A DNA stretch of 38,417 nucleotides from NCBI GenBank assembly GCA_003552985.1, contig PUPD01000100.1, positions 1 through 38,417 of the forward strand, written 5' to 3'. This document shows positions 7,033-14,856 of the stretch, piece after piece (the stretch's first letter is position 1; each line of letters begins with the position of its first letter). Under the pieces are notes generated by a model that did no database searches, was not told where the DNA came from, and saw only the letters and a list, made by a program, of their open reading frames with translations. The stretch comes from Spirochaetaceae bacterium (GTDB taxonomy: Bacteria > Spirochaetota > Spirochaetia > DSM-27196 > SLAA01). The position numbers and the translations under genes are program-made.

Positions 7033-7915
7033 ATGAATGCGCTTTCGCTGGTAGCGTACACCGCAGCCTTGGTCTTCTCGGGGCTGGGTGTCTATGCCCT
7101 CATCCAGAGTCTATACTCGGTTCAAAACCGGCTTTTCGCAGGAGTCTGTTTTCTGCTCGCGCTCTATCTGTTACGATTCGCCGAGCGCGATGACCTGACC
7201 CGACGAATCGGTGTTCAGCTCGCGTTGTGGCTCCCGACCGCGGTCTTCCTGCTCCTGCAGCTCGTCCTTGGAATTCGAACACTGTACGTCGCGTTCGTGC
7301 CCTCGCCCTACGGTTGGAGCCGAGTGCATAGTAATAGCCCGGCTTCGTATGCGTACATGGCGTTTGCGTTGGCTTTGATGCTGATCCCGGCGTTCATCCT
7401 CAGCCGATCGACTCAGCACCGCAATCGAACCGGGACTCGGTGTATGCACACCTGGTGTAGGCAATGCTGCTGCTGGCGGCTTTGGCGGCCGCGATACGGG
7501 AGCATGTAGCTCTGGCCGTCCCGCCCATGTTCCCGGTGGCGCTCTCACCGGCCGCCGTCGCAATCTAGATCGGGGTTATAAGACACAGGCTTCTGCGTCT
7601 TTCGTCGCAGACGGCTGCCGAAGAGCCTGCGTTGGTTGAGTTTCGACTGATGCGCGCCGATCTATGTTTTCCGGTGCTGGCATCATCGGCGACCCTGCAG
7701 TCCGTCGGTGGTGACACCATCGGATATCTGTGTCTGTTCTCCGACGTCAGTGAACGCCGTGCTATGGAGATGCGTCTCCAGAGCGCGCTGCGCGTGCAGC
7801 CACCGAAGCCGCGCTGGCGGCCGGTGCCGCCGAGTATCTCGCCAAGCCGGTCACCGCAGCGACGCTCGAGCAGCTGCTGACCCGCTGGGCGGCTCCGTAT
7901 GACACCCGAACTTAG
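7033..7915 (+). pseudogene. decayed hybrid histidine kinase (7TM - PAS - [kinase core lost] - receiver)
   Basis: Three frames carry parts of one protein. From the ATG at 7033, frame one encodes the N-terminal membrane region of a 7TM-type histidine kinase (five hydrophobic segments, YGWSRVHS loop). Around 7425 the homology moves to another frame: last helices (AAIREHVALAV, MFPVALSPAAVAI, then IGVIRHRLL) interrupted by TAG at 7458 and 7566, then a PAS end (LCLFSDVSERRAMEMRLQSA). Near 7795 it shifts again, into the end of a response-regulator receiver (AALAAGAAEYLAKPV, LEQLLTRWA) stopping at 7915. The HisKA and HATPase domains that should lie between PAS and receiver are absent. Two frameshifts, two stops and a core deletion make it non-functional, unless there are assembly errors. 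Confidence 0.8.
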
Positions 7916-8508
7916 TTCATCGAGGGCATATAGCCGGTATCGGCAACAATGCGGTAAAACGCTCCCTTCTCGCCGAGAGCATCCTTCCACCCTGCCTCAG
8001 GGTTAGGGTGAAAGACGATGCCCGCGCTGGCAGGGTGTACGAACCAAGCCTCCTGCTGCAGCTCGTTCTCCAGCTGGCCCGGTCCCCAGCCGGAGTACCC
8101 GGCGTAGACGCGCAACGGCGGTCGTTGAGCCGCTGGAAGACCGGCCCAGTCGGTGGTGAGGTAGCTCACCAGCGGTTCGGTTGCCGGTTCGAACACTACC
8201 CCTTCGGCCGGGTAGGTGGCGTGCTCGGAGATCTCATAGCCCGGGAACGCACCGTGCAGGACGAACAGGTACTCTTGCTGCAACGGACCCCCGATCTGCA
8301 CCAGAACGTCCTGTGCGGCCGTGTCCTCAAGCTCCGCGAGCAGATTGCCGAGCCGAACATCAGACTGTCTGTTTACGACCAGGCCGAAAGCGCCGTCCTC
8401 GTTGTGCTCGACAATCAGAACCACAGTGCGGTAGAAGTTGGGGTCGCTCAGATCGGTGCTGGAGATCAGGAAGTAGCCGGTTAGGTTCTTGGGGAAGGGC
8501 TGCCCCAT
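7912..8508 (-). CDS. AlgH/UPF0301 (YqgE) family protein
   Basis: A cytosolic protein of about 198 residues; an in-frame ATG at 8541 would make it 209. The ATG at 8508 is preferred because AGGA precedes it by about seven bases, whereas the -10 of the promoter lies nearly next to 8541. Family signatures: LTGYFLIS at the start, 'VVLIVEHNEDGAFGLVVNR', 'QIGGPLQQEYLFVLH' and 'YAGYSGWGPGQLENEL'. The family is widespread, its structure is known, and its biochemical role is unclear (once linked to alginate regulation). The gene ends four bases inside the decayed kinase remnant on the other strand. Confidence 0.88.
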   Translation of the reverse strand: MGQPFPKNLTGYFLISSTDLSDPNFYRTVVLIVEHNEDGAFGLVVNRQSDVRLGNLLAELEDTAAQDVLVQIGGPLQQEYLFVLHGAFPGYEISEHATYPAEGVVFEPATEPLVSYLTTDWAGLPAAQRPPLRVYAGYSGWGPGQLENELQQEAWFVHPASAGIVFHPNPEAGWKDALGEKGAFYRIVADTGYMPSMN

Positions 8509-8549
8509 CGAGTGTCCTGTGCTGCGGTCATCCGCGCTCATACAACCAC

Positions 8550-8579
8550 AGTATACGCCGACCGGACGGGCGTGTTCAA
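8550..8579 (-). promoter_or_regulatory. sigma-70-type promoter of the algH-like gene
   Basis: On the minus strand TTGAAC (8579-8574), an 18-base spacer and TATACT (8555-8550). Transcription would begin near 8543, two bases before the upstream ATG at 8541. That ATG could only be used as a leaderless start, while the ATG at 8508 would have a leader of about 35 bases. Confidence 0.6.
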
Positions 8580-8653
8580 GATGCCGGCACAGCTTCGCTG
8601 TGGGTTACGGCAGGCCGCAGGGCAGGCGTCAGGCAAGGTGGCTTGCCAAGCCC

Positions 8654-9760
8654 TCAGCCGTGGGTGAGGAGCATCTCTGCGATCTCGGGAGCGGCATAGG
8701 TGATGATGAGATCCGCTCCCGCACGCCTGATAGCGGTCAACACCTCCCACTGCGCAGCCGCGGCATCCAGGTAGCCGGCATCGCCGGCGGCACGCAGCAT
8801 GCTGAACTCCCCGCTGACATTGTAGGCCACCAGCGGCAGCTCGGGAATCTCCGTCTTGATCCTATAGAGCACGTCGAGATAAGCAAGCGCCGGCTTCACC
8901 ATCAGGAAATCCGCGCCCTCGCGGCGGTCGAGCTCGGCTTCGCGCACCGCCTCACGTGCATTGCCGGGGTCCATCTGATGCGTGCGGCGGTCACCGAAGC
9001 GCGGCGCACCGTCCGCAGCTTCTCGAAACGGACCGTAAAACGCCGAGGCGTACTTAATCGCATACGACATGATACTGCATTCGGTGAATCCGTGTTGATC
9101 GAGCGTGCTCCGGATGGCCCCGACCATCCCGTCGATCATCCCCGACGGTGCCACGATCTCGGCACCCGCACCGGCGTGAGAGAGCGCAATCTGCTGAAGA
9201 ACCGCAAGCGTCTCGTCGTTCAGCAGATAATCGTTCGGAAGCGAGGCGTTCGGATGCGGCTCACGATCCCTGTTGAGCACGCCGCAGTGCCCATGGTCGC
9301 TGTACTCACACAGGCAAACGTCGGTTATTACCACGATCTCGGGCACACGCTCCTTGATGGAACGCACCGCCTGCTGCACAACGCCGTCGGCCGCAAAACT
9401 CTCGCTTCCACGCGCATCCTTGTGCTCCGGAATACCGAACAGCAGCACCGACGGGATACCAAGCTCGTGAGCGTGGGCGGCTTTTTCGGCCGCGATCGCA
9501 GGGGAGAGTCGGGACACTCCCGGCATTGAGTCGATCGGGCGAGCCTCGCTGATCCCCTCCTCTACGAACAAGGGGTAGATGAGATGCTCGACTGTCAACT
9601 GCGTCTCCCGTACCATACGGCGAATACCCGCGGTGCGACGCAAGCGCCGGGGCCGGTGGGAGCTGAAGGCGGGGCCTGGGAGCGACTGGGATGCTCGCTG
9701 CTCGGTCTTCCGGGCGGCCTGACTGCGCGGATCTGATTGAGACTCTCGGCTACTAGGCAT
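8654..9760 (-). CDS. hemB: porphobilinogen synthase (delta-aminolevulinic acid dehydratase)
   Basis: A 368-residue enzyme joining two 5-aminolevulinate molecules into porphobilinogen in tetrapyrrole synthesis. The zinc-binding Cys149, Cys151 and Cys159 (DVCLCEYSDHGHCG), the Schiff-base lysines Lys236 (AIKYAS) and Lys289 (LMVKPAL), and FYGPFREA mark a zinc-dependent HemB. It carries about 35 extra Ser/Arg-rich residues at the N-terminus before the usual RPRRLRR start. The ATG is supported by GGAGG about nine bases upstream. No other heme genes are nearby. Confidence 0.95.
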   Translation of the reverse strand: MPSSRESQSDPRSQAARKTEQRASQSLPGPAFSSHRPRRLRRTAGIRRMVRETQLTVEHLIYPLFVEEGISEARPIDSMPGVSRLSPAIAAEKAAHAHELGIPSVLLFGIPEHKDARGSESFAADGVVQQAVRSIKERVPEIVVITDVCLCEYSDHGHCGVLNRDREPHPNASLPNDYLLNDETLAVLQQIALSHAGAGAEIVAPSGMIDGMVGAIRSTLDQHGFTECSIMSYAIKYASAFYGPFREAADGAPRFGDRRTHQMDPGNAREAVREAELDRREGADFLMVKPALAYLDVLYRIKTEIPELPLVAYNVSGEFSMLRAAGDAGYLDAAAAQWEVLTAIRRAGADLIITYAAPEIAEMLLTHG

Positions 9761-9904
9761 AATCGCGAACCTCCTCGATATTGTGGATCTTCCGCGCGTA
9801 TAAGCAGAGTCGGCGCATTGTTGCGGTATCCTTGTAGCATGGATATGCGCGCTTTCGGAAGGGCCATGACGAAGGGCGAAAACTGTGCCATAGTACCAGC
9901 GACG

Positions 9905-10414
9905 ATGAAGCTGATTATCGGCACGGCGCTCGTGCTGCTGGGTGCCGGGTGCATTGCGGTCACGCCGGAGCTCAACGACGCAAGCGCCGGCGAGAACGCC
10001 GGCGATGAGATCCCCTTGGGACGAGAGATGGAGTTCGAGACGATCGAACGCGGTAGCAACTCAGGCTATACCGTCGCGGAGTGCGCGGCAGTCTCCGACG
10101 AAGAGGAGTTTAGGGGCCTGTGGCGCCGGCTGCACAGCCCGCGGAGCACTATCCCCGATCCACCTGAGCTGCGGTTCGACCGGGGGCTCGTGCTGGCCGT
10201 TTTCATGGGGCAGCAACCTACCGGCGGTTACGCGGTAACGATACGCTCGGTACGCCGGGCGGCGGACGAGTTAGTTGTGGAGATAGATCGACGTGAGCCC
10301 GGAGCGGACGAAATGGTTACGCAGGCTCTAACCTCTCCGTACCATCTCGTTTGGGTAGGGCTCGAAGACACCGGGATACCGGTGCGCTTCCTCAACTGCC
10401 CGGCTGAACAGTGA
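9905..10414 (+). CDS. lipoprotein with PrcB C-terminal domain
   Basis: From the ATG at 9905 the protein has 169 residues, beginning with a short lipoprotein signal ending in the lipobox LGAGC. An ATG at 9866, after GGAAGG, and others further upstream are in frame, so the exact start is uncertain. The C-terminal half has the PrcB_C pattern: 'EEFRGLWRRLHS', 'LRFDRGLVLAVFMGQQPTGG' and a final beta-rich stretch. The family is named after PrcB of Treponema denticola, a lipoprotein needed for the dentilisin protease complex; related single-domain proteins have no fixed role. No prtP-like protease is adjacent, so function is unknown. It is divergent from hemB. Confidence 0.7.
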   Translation: MKLIIGTALVLLGAGCIAVTPELNDASAGENAGDEIPLGREMEFETIERGSNSGYTVAECAAVSDEEEFRGLWRRLHSPRSTIPDPPELRFDRGLVLAVFMGQQPTGGYAVTIRSVRRAADELVVEIDRREPGADEMVTQALTSPYHLVWVGLEDTGIPVRFLNCPAEQ

Positions 10415-10444
10415 CGATTACCGCGACCATGGCAGTGCAGAGGC

Positions 10445-11449
10445 ATGATGGATTCGAGCACTGATCCCACCAATCGCACCAGTTGCACCGATCAGGAGCC
10501 ATACCGTGAGCAGGTGACTCGCTACTACGCCGCGCTAGCCCGCTCGCGAGACCCTGCGTGCGATCCGATTGCAGCTCAGTTCATGCCGCAGGCTCTCGAA
10601 CGGCACTGCACGCCTGAGGAGACTGAGGATCCGCTGCACGATCAGGCGCATCAGCCCACCGAGCGACTTATACACCGCTATCTCGATCGGGTTCTCCTGT
10701 TGGTGACCGATCGCTGTGCCACCTACTGCCGCCACTGCTTCAGGCGCCATTTCACCGCGCGCGGTACCGGCGAGCTTAGTCCGGCTCAGTTGCAGGCGAC
10801 GCTCGCCTATCTGGCTCGGCACCCGGAGGTTAGGGAGGTTCTGCTCTCGGGGGGCGATCCGTTGACTCTCGAGGATTCCGCTATCGAAGAGTTGATTGCA
10901 AAGCTGTACGCTGTAAACTCCGATTATGTCGTCCGGGTCTGCACGCGAATACCGGTCGTGATGCCGAACCGGATTACGGAGCCGCTTGCGCATATCCTCG
11001 GTGGCTATAGCGGCCTGTGGTTGGTAACGCAGGTAAACCATCCGCGTGAGCTGACCGCGGAGTTTCGGGCGGCGACGGCTCTCCTGCAGCGCTGCGGCGT
11101 GCCGGTCTTGAACCAAAGTGTGCTGCTTCGAGGGGTGAACGACGAGCTCGAAACACTGATCGAGCTGTTTCGGGGTCTGGCACGTGCCCGGATAAAACCG
11201 TACTACCTTTTCCAGACCGACCTCGCAGCCGGCACTTCGCATTTCCGCGTACCCATCGAGCGCGGTTTGGCGCTGATGCGCGAGCTGAGGCGGTGCATCT
11301 CAGGGCTCTCACTACCGGTTTATGCGCTCGACCTACCCGGCGCAGCTTCAAAGCTCAATCTTGAAACGGCAGTGCAGGCAGTCGAAGCCGGCTACTACGT
11401 GCTGCGAGATCCGGACGGCAGGCTGTACCGCTACCCACGTGAGTGTTAA
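10445..11449 (+). CDS. KamA-family radical SAM aminomutase (lysine 2,3-aminomutase / EpmB-like)
   Basis: A 334-residue radical SAM enzyme. The 4Fe-4S cysteines are Cys91, Cys95 and Cys98 (CATYCRHCFR), followed by 'VLLSGGDPL', a SAM/PLP-region motif of the family. Lys303 in 'DLPGAASK' is at the position of the PLP-binding lysine. The length is that of the short forms (EpmB, which makes beta-lysine for elongation factor P); clostridial lysine 2,3-aminomutase is about 80 residues longer. EpmA and EF-P are not adjacent, so the choice between free lysine and EF-P modification stays open. Overlapping ATGs occur at 10445 and 10448; AGAGG lies just before them. Convergent with msrA. Confidence 0.85.
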   Translation: MMDSSTDPTNRTSCTDQEPYREQVTRYYAALARSRDPACDPIAAQFMPQALERHCTPEETEDPLHDQAHQPTERLIHRYLDRVLLLVTDRCATYCRHCFRRHFTARGTGELSPAQLQATLAYLARHPEVREVLLSGGDPLTLEDSAIEELIAKLYAVNSDYVVRVCTRIPVVMPNRITEPLAHILGGYSGLWLVTQVNHPRELTAEFRAATALLQRCGVPVLNQSVLLRGVNDELETLIELFRGLARARIKPYYLFQTDLAAGTSHFRVPIERGLALMRELRRCISGLSLPVYALDLPGAASKLNLETAVQAVEAGYYVLRDPDGRLYRYPREC

Positions 11450-11459
11450 TCGCTTCCGC

Positions 11460-11497
11460 GGCACGGCGCGCATGGAGACGTAAAACCGCCGCGTGCC
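11460..11497. terminator. hairpin between kamA-like gene and msrA
   Basis: GGCACG (11460-11465) pairs with CGTGCC (11492-11497), with a further GCG/CGC pairing after a small bulge, in the convergent gap. No T tract follows on either strand, so this is weak evidence for termination. Confidence 0.25.
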
Positions 11498-11512
11498 CCG
11501 CCGAGCGCCGCG

Positions 11513-12238
11513 TCAGTCATCCCAGAGCTGGGACAAACGGGCGTCTCGGCCGCATTGGGTGCGATAGAAATTGTACCGCACGGGGTTCTTGCGGGCATAC
11601 CCCTGATGCTGTTTCTCAGCCGGATAGAACGCCTCGTACTCGCGTATCTCGGTGACGATGGCGTCCTCGAAGCGGTCCTCCAGAGCGGCTTTGGACGCCT
11701 GGGCGGCGCTGCGCTGCTCGTCGTTGTGGTAGAAGATCGCGCTCTGGTACATCTCGCCCCGGTCGCAGAACTGACCGCCGTCGTCGAGTGGATCGATATT
11801 GACCCAGAAGATATCGAGGATCTCATCGTAGCTGATGAGCTCGGGGTCGTAAATCACCTGCACTACTTCGAGGTGCCCGGTGCCTCCCCCCACTACCTGC
11901 CGATAGCGGGGGTGCTCGAGATGACCGCCGCTAAAGCCGACCGTGACCTCGATCACGCCCTCGAGATCGGTGTACGGGGGTTCCATGCACCAGAAGCAGC
12001 CCCCGGCAAGCGTCGCCGCCTGATACCCTTGCGCGTCTGCTTCCTCCGCAGTGAGGTAGTCTATCTCAAGCGGCACCTGACCGGAATGTACGGTGAAGCC
12101 GCGCTCGTTGTCCTGTTGGTTTGCATCGTCGCTATCCTCGCCGCTGCCTCGCGCAAGCAGAGATGCCGCCGGAGCCAGTGCGATTGCCAGGATCAGCGAC
12201 CATAGCGCCACCCGGCGCATGTTGTTGGAGTATCGCAT
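11513..12238 (-). CDS. msrA: peptide methionine sulfoxide reductase A, exported
   Basis: A 241-residue MsrA that reduces the S form of methionine sulfoxide in proteins. The catalytic motif GCFWCME is present (Cys81) and C-terminal Cys are available for resolution (RTQCGRD, near 230). Unlike cytosolic MsrA it begins with a signal peptide (RR, then a hydrophobic stretch at about 10-28) and an acidic linker, so it probably acts in the periplasm on exported proteins. The start is supported by GGAGGA eight bases before the ATG. No msrB is fused or adjacent. Confidence 0.92.
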   Translation of the reverse strand: MRYSNNMRRVALWSLILAIALAPAASLLARGSGEDSDDANQQDNERGFTVHSGQVPLEIDYLTAEEADAQGYQAATLAGGCFWCMEPPYTDLEGVIEVTVGFSGGHLEHPRYRQVVGGGTGHLEVVQVIYDPELISYDEILDIFWVNIDPLDDGGQFCDRGEMYQSAIFYHNDEQRSAAQASKAALEDRFEDAIVTEIREYEAFYPAEKQHQGYARKNPVRYNFYRTQCGRDARLSQLWDD

Positions 12239-12332
12239 CTTGATCTTCCTCCTTGTGACAAGATACTTGTTTCGCCGTCGGTCGTGTGCGTGCGCTGGAT
12301 AAACATGATCGAAAAATTTAGGATAACGGGTA

Positions 12333-13115
12333 ATGCAGTTCTACGATCTGCTTGCTGAGTACTATGACCTCCTGTTTCCACCCGAGCCGGCCGTTTGCGC
12401 CTTCCTGCGCGACCGTTTCCAGAACTCTTCCCACCTGGTAGACGTCGGCGGCGGCACCGGAAGCTACGCGCTTGCACTCGGCCGAGACGGGTTCCGCGTT
12501 ACCGTGCTGGAGCCGAGCGCTGCCATGGCAGAGCGCGCTCAGCGCAAGATCGCTGCCCTGGCGGACCAGGAGCGGCGGCGTCTCCGTATACTGACGGCCG
12601 GTTTCGAGCAGATCAACGCGCTGTGCAGCTCGCCGGTTCAAGGGGTGTACTGTATCGGCAACACCTTAGCCCACCTTACCGAATCCAACGCCATCCGGGT
12701 GGCGATCCGGGAGACCGCCTCGCTCCTCCCGCCGGGCGGCGTTGTCCTGATTCAGGTTCTCAACTTCGACCGCATACCGTATGCGGAGCATTTTGAGCTC
12801 CCTACGCTCACCGGCACGGGCGGTCAGGTTTCGGCGACCATGCGACGGCGTTATCTGCCGGCGTCCGACCCGGCATTCGTGCGCTTCGCGGTGGAGCTCG
12901 AGATACGCTCATCGGCTGCAGAAGTTGCGGGAGAGGACGGACGCTTGCTCGAACGCGAGTGGCACGAAACACTGCTGCGGCGCATCCCGTCCGCGGCTCT
13001 GCGCACAACGCTCGAGGAGGAGGGTTTCAATCTCAGCGCGTGCTATGGCGGTTTTGAGCGCGCGGCGTTTGATCCCGAACGCTCGTTCGTATTGATCGTC
13101 GACGCAGTGCGCTAA
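12333..13115 (+). CDS. class I SAM-dependent methyltransferase
   Basis: A 260-residue protein with N-terminal YDLLAEYYDLLFP, typical of the Methyltransf_11/25 group, and SAM-binding motif I VDVGGGTGSYA (about 36-46). These are followed by VLEPSAAM (motif II acidic residue) and 'GVYCIGNTLAHL' (post-I region). The C-terminal half is a beta-rich extension seen in small-molecule methyltransferases. AGGA precedes the ATG by about nine bases. The gene is divergent from msrA and ends three bases before the esterase gene on the other strand. The substrate is unknown. Confidence 0.8.
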   Translation: MQFYDLLAEYYDLLFPPEPAVCAFLRDRFQNSSHLVDVGGGTGSYALALGRDGFRVTVLEPSAAMAERAQRKIAALADQERRRLRILTAGFEQINALCSSPVQGVYCIGNTLAHLTESNAIRVAIRETASLLPPGGVVLIQVLNFDRIPYAEHFELPTLTGTGGQVSATMRRRYLPASDPAFVRFAVELEIRSSAAEVAGEDGRLLEREWHETLLRRIPSAALRTTLEEEGFNLSACYGGFERAAFDPERSFVLIVDAVR

Positions 13116-13118
13116 ACC

Positions 13119-14747
13119 TTAGAAGCTGTACTCCAGCGTCAGCCGCCATGCGGGGCGATACTCAAACTGTGCGCCGTCTACCGGTCGCTCAGCGGTTCCA
13201 CGGTGACTTACCCGCCAGAGAAACGGCGCCGGAGCGCGAAATCCGAAGCCAAGCTCCCATTCCAGACGGTGATCGAGAGCGTCGGCAAGCTCCCGGGTGC
13301 CCGAGATCGAGCGGTTCTGCACAGCATAGCTTCCCACCCCGGCGTCGACCACCACTAGCTCGCCCAGCCTCAGCAGATACTGGGCCCGCAGGTTAAGAAC
13401 CTGCGCGGCTACATACTCATGGGTGATGCCACGCGGGACGATGTAGCGCAGCGTCAACAGCGAATCAACGCGCTCATCCCCGTGCCAGCGGCTCGGGATC
13501 CAGCCCAGGTTACGGTCTCCACGCACGAATAGGAGCTCGAGCTGCCGTAGCGCCGCATCGTCGTCGTCAAATGTGCGCAACCAGTCCCATCCGATTCCGG
13601 CGCCGAAAAAGCCGTTTGTGTCGGGCGAGCCGCTTTCGGAGCCGATGCCGAACACAAGATCCTGACTGATCCGCCGGTGGCGCAGGCCGGTGGACACCCG
13701 GCTTCCGGTATAGCCGGCTACGCTTCGCAGATAGTAACGCGACCACGGCCACTCGATCCGCAGTTGCAGCTCGTTGTCACGCGCGGACTGCCAGCCGTCG
13801 CCGCCGACCTCCGCCGGAAGCCCGACGCGGAGTCCTACGCGATCGCTGCTGGGTCGCGTGAGATGGTGCACCAGGATTTCGCTTGGTATCGGCTGCGGTT
13901 CGCGCCCCGGCCTGGGACGATCCGGTCTGCGTTCGGCGGCAGGCCTCCCAGCCGCGACCGGCGCGGTTTCGCTCGGCAGATTCTCGACCTCGGTGACGTA
14001 CGCAATCTTGGTCCGGATCCGGTCGGTGGGCGGCATGACGTGGCCGCCGGAATACTCGCCGTAGTGCGTCTCAACGCCGGCGCGCTGTAGGCGCGAATGC
14101 ACGTAGTTGATGCCGTCGTAACGGGCGCGGGCCTCACGGTCGCCGATCAAGAACGCCGCCCGGAACCCGCTCTCGCGCATCTTATCGAGAGCCGTTTGGT
14201 TTATGGGGTATGAAGTGCGGGTCCCGGCCATCACCGCACCCGCGAACCGATCCGGGTTGCGTGCCGACAGCGCCCAGCTCAGATCGCCTCCGAGCGAGTA
14301 TCCTCCCAGATACACCTCGGAGGGATTGGCGCTGTAGGTATCGAAGACTCGATCCAGATCGGCGAAAAGCCGCTCTTCATACCATTCGACGAACCGCACG
14401 AAATCAGGCAGATACTCGCTTCGTAACGGTCGGCCGGGCGGGAAGACGAGAATGAACTCGCGTTGGCGTTCCGGGTCGAGTCCCATGCGCCGCGCCATCT
14501 GCGAAGCCCGTGACCCGGTGGGAGGCAACACCACAAAGACAGGGTAGCTCAGCCCCGATTCGTAGCCGACCGGCAACATCACCTCCGCGGGGTGATCCAG
14601 ATAAACCGGGCGTGCCTGGCCGGCGACGGCCGGGCGCGCAGCCGGCAAGACGAGGAGCGCGAACACCGCAAGAACGAGCGGCATGGTTCTGTGCCGGTGC
14701 AGGACAGGCATCTGTGAGCTTAGCACAACGTTCCTAATGTAGCGCAT
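13119..14747 (-). CDS. exported alpha/beta-hydrolase (esterase) fused to a probable outer-membrane beta-barrel
   Basis: A 542-residue two-part protein. After a signal peptide (hydrophobic about 23-42, ending AVAGQA) comes an esterase-like alpha/beta hydrolase (about 45-255) with nucleophile Ser151 in GGYSLGG, likely Asp203 (IGDREA) and His236 (GGHVMPP). A Pro/Arg-rich linker (about 262-295) leads to about 245 residues of alternating polar and hydrophobic strands ending in a terminal Phe (LTLEYSF), the usual mark of outer-membrane barrels. This suggests an esterase displayed at the outer membrane, on either face. The start is uncertain: ATGs at 14747, 14711 and 14684 all precede or begin the signal peptide. 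Confidence 0.7.
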   Translation of the reverse strand: MRYIRNVVLSSQMPVLHRHRTMPLVLAVFALLVLPAARPAVAGQARPVYLDHPAEVMLPVGYESGLSYPVFVVLPPTGSRASQMARRMGLDPERQREFILVFPPGRPLRSEYLPDFVRFVEWYEERLFADLDRVFDTYSANPSEVYLGGYSLGGDLSWALSARNPDRFAGAVMAGTRTSYPINQTALDKMRESGFRAAFLIGDREARARYDGINYVHSRLQRAGVETHYGEYSGGHVMPPTDRIRTKIAYVTEVENLPSETAPVAAGRPAAERRPDRPRPGREPQPIPSEILVHHLTRPSSDRVGLRVGLPAEVGGDGWQSARDNELQLRIEWPWSRYYLRSVAGYTGSRVSTGLRHRRISQDLVFGIGSESGSPDTNGFFGAGIGWDWLRTFDDDDAALRQLELLFVRGDRNLGWIPSRWHGDERVDSLLTLRYIVPRGITHEYVAAQVLNLRAQYLLRLGELVVVDAGVGSYAVQNRSISGTRELADALDHRLEWELGFGFRAPAPFLWRVSHRGTAERPVDGAQFEYRPAWRLTLEYSF

Positions 14748-14804
14748 AACCCTTTACCGGCACCAGATGCATGTGTGCGGGTCCCGGTCGACCGGGTGTT
14801 GTTC

Positions 14805-14833
14805 TTGCAAAGTTGGCCCGGTGGCATTATTCT
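14805..14833 (+). promoter_or_regulatory. candidate promoter of the flavodiiron protein gene
   Basis: TTGCAA (14805-14810), a 17-base spacer and TATTCT (14828-14833), 4 of 6 matches in each hexamer, 23 bases before the ATG at 14857. Confidence 0.4.
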
Positions 14834-14856
14834 CAACCCCAAGTGAGGAAACCGCT

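Noticed and set aside
8588-8602. CACAGC-TTC-GCTGTG hairpin downstream of hemB as a terminator
   Set aside because: The stem is only six pairs with a three-base loop, and no T tract follows on either strand; it lies within the spacer before algH and may be chance.
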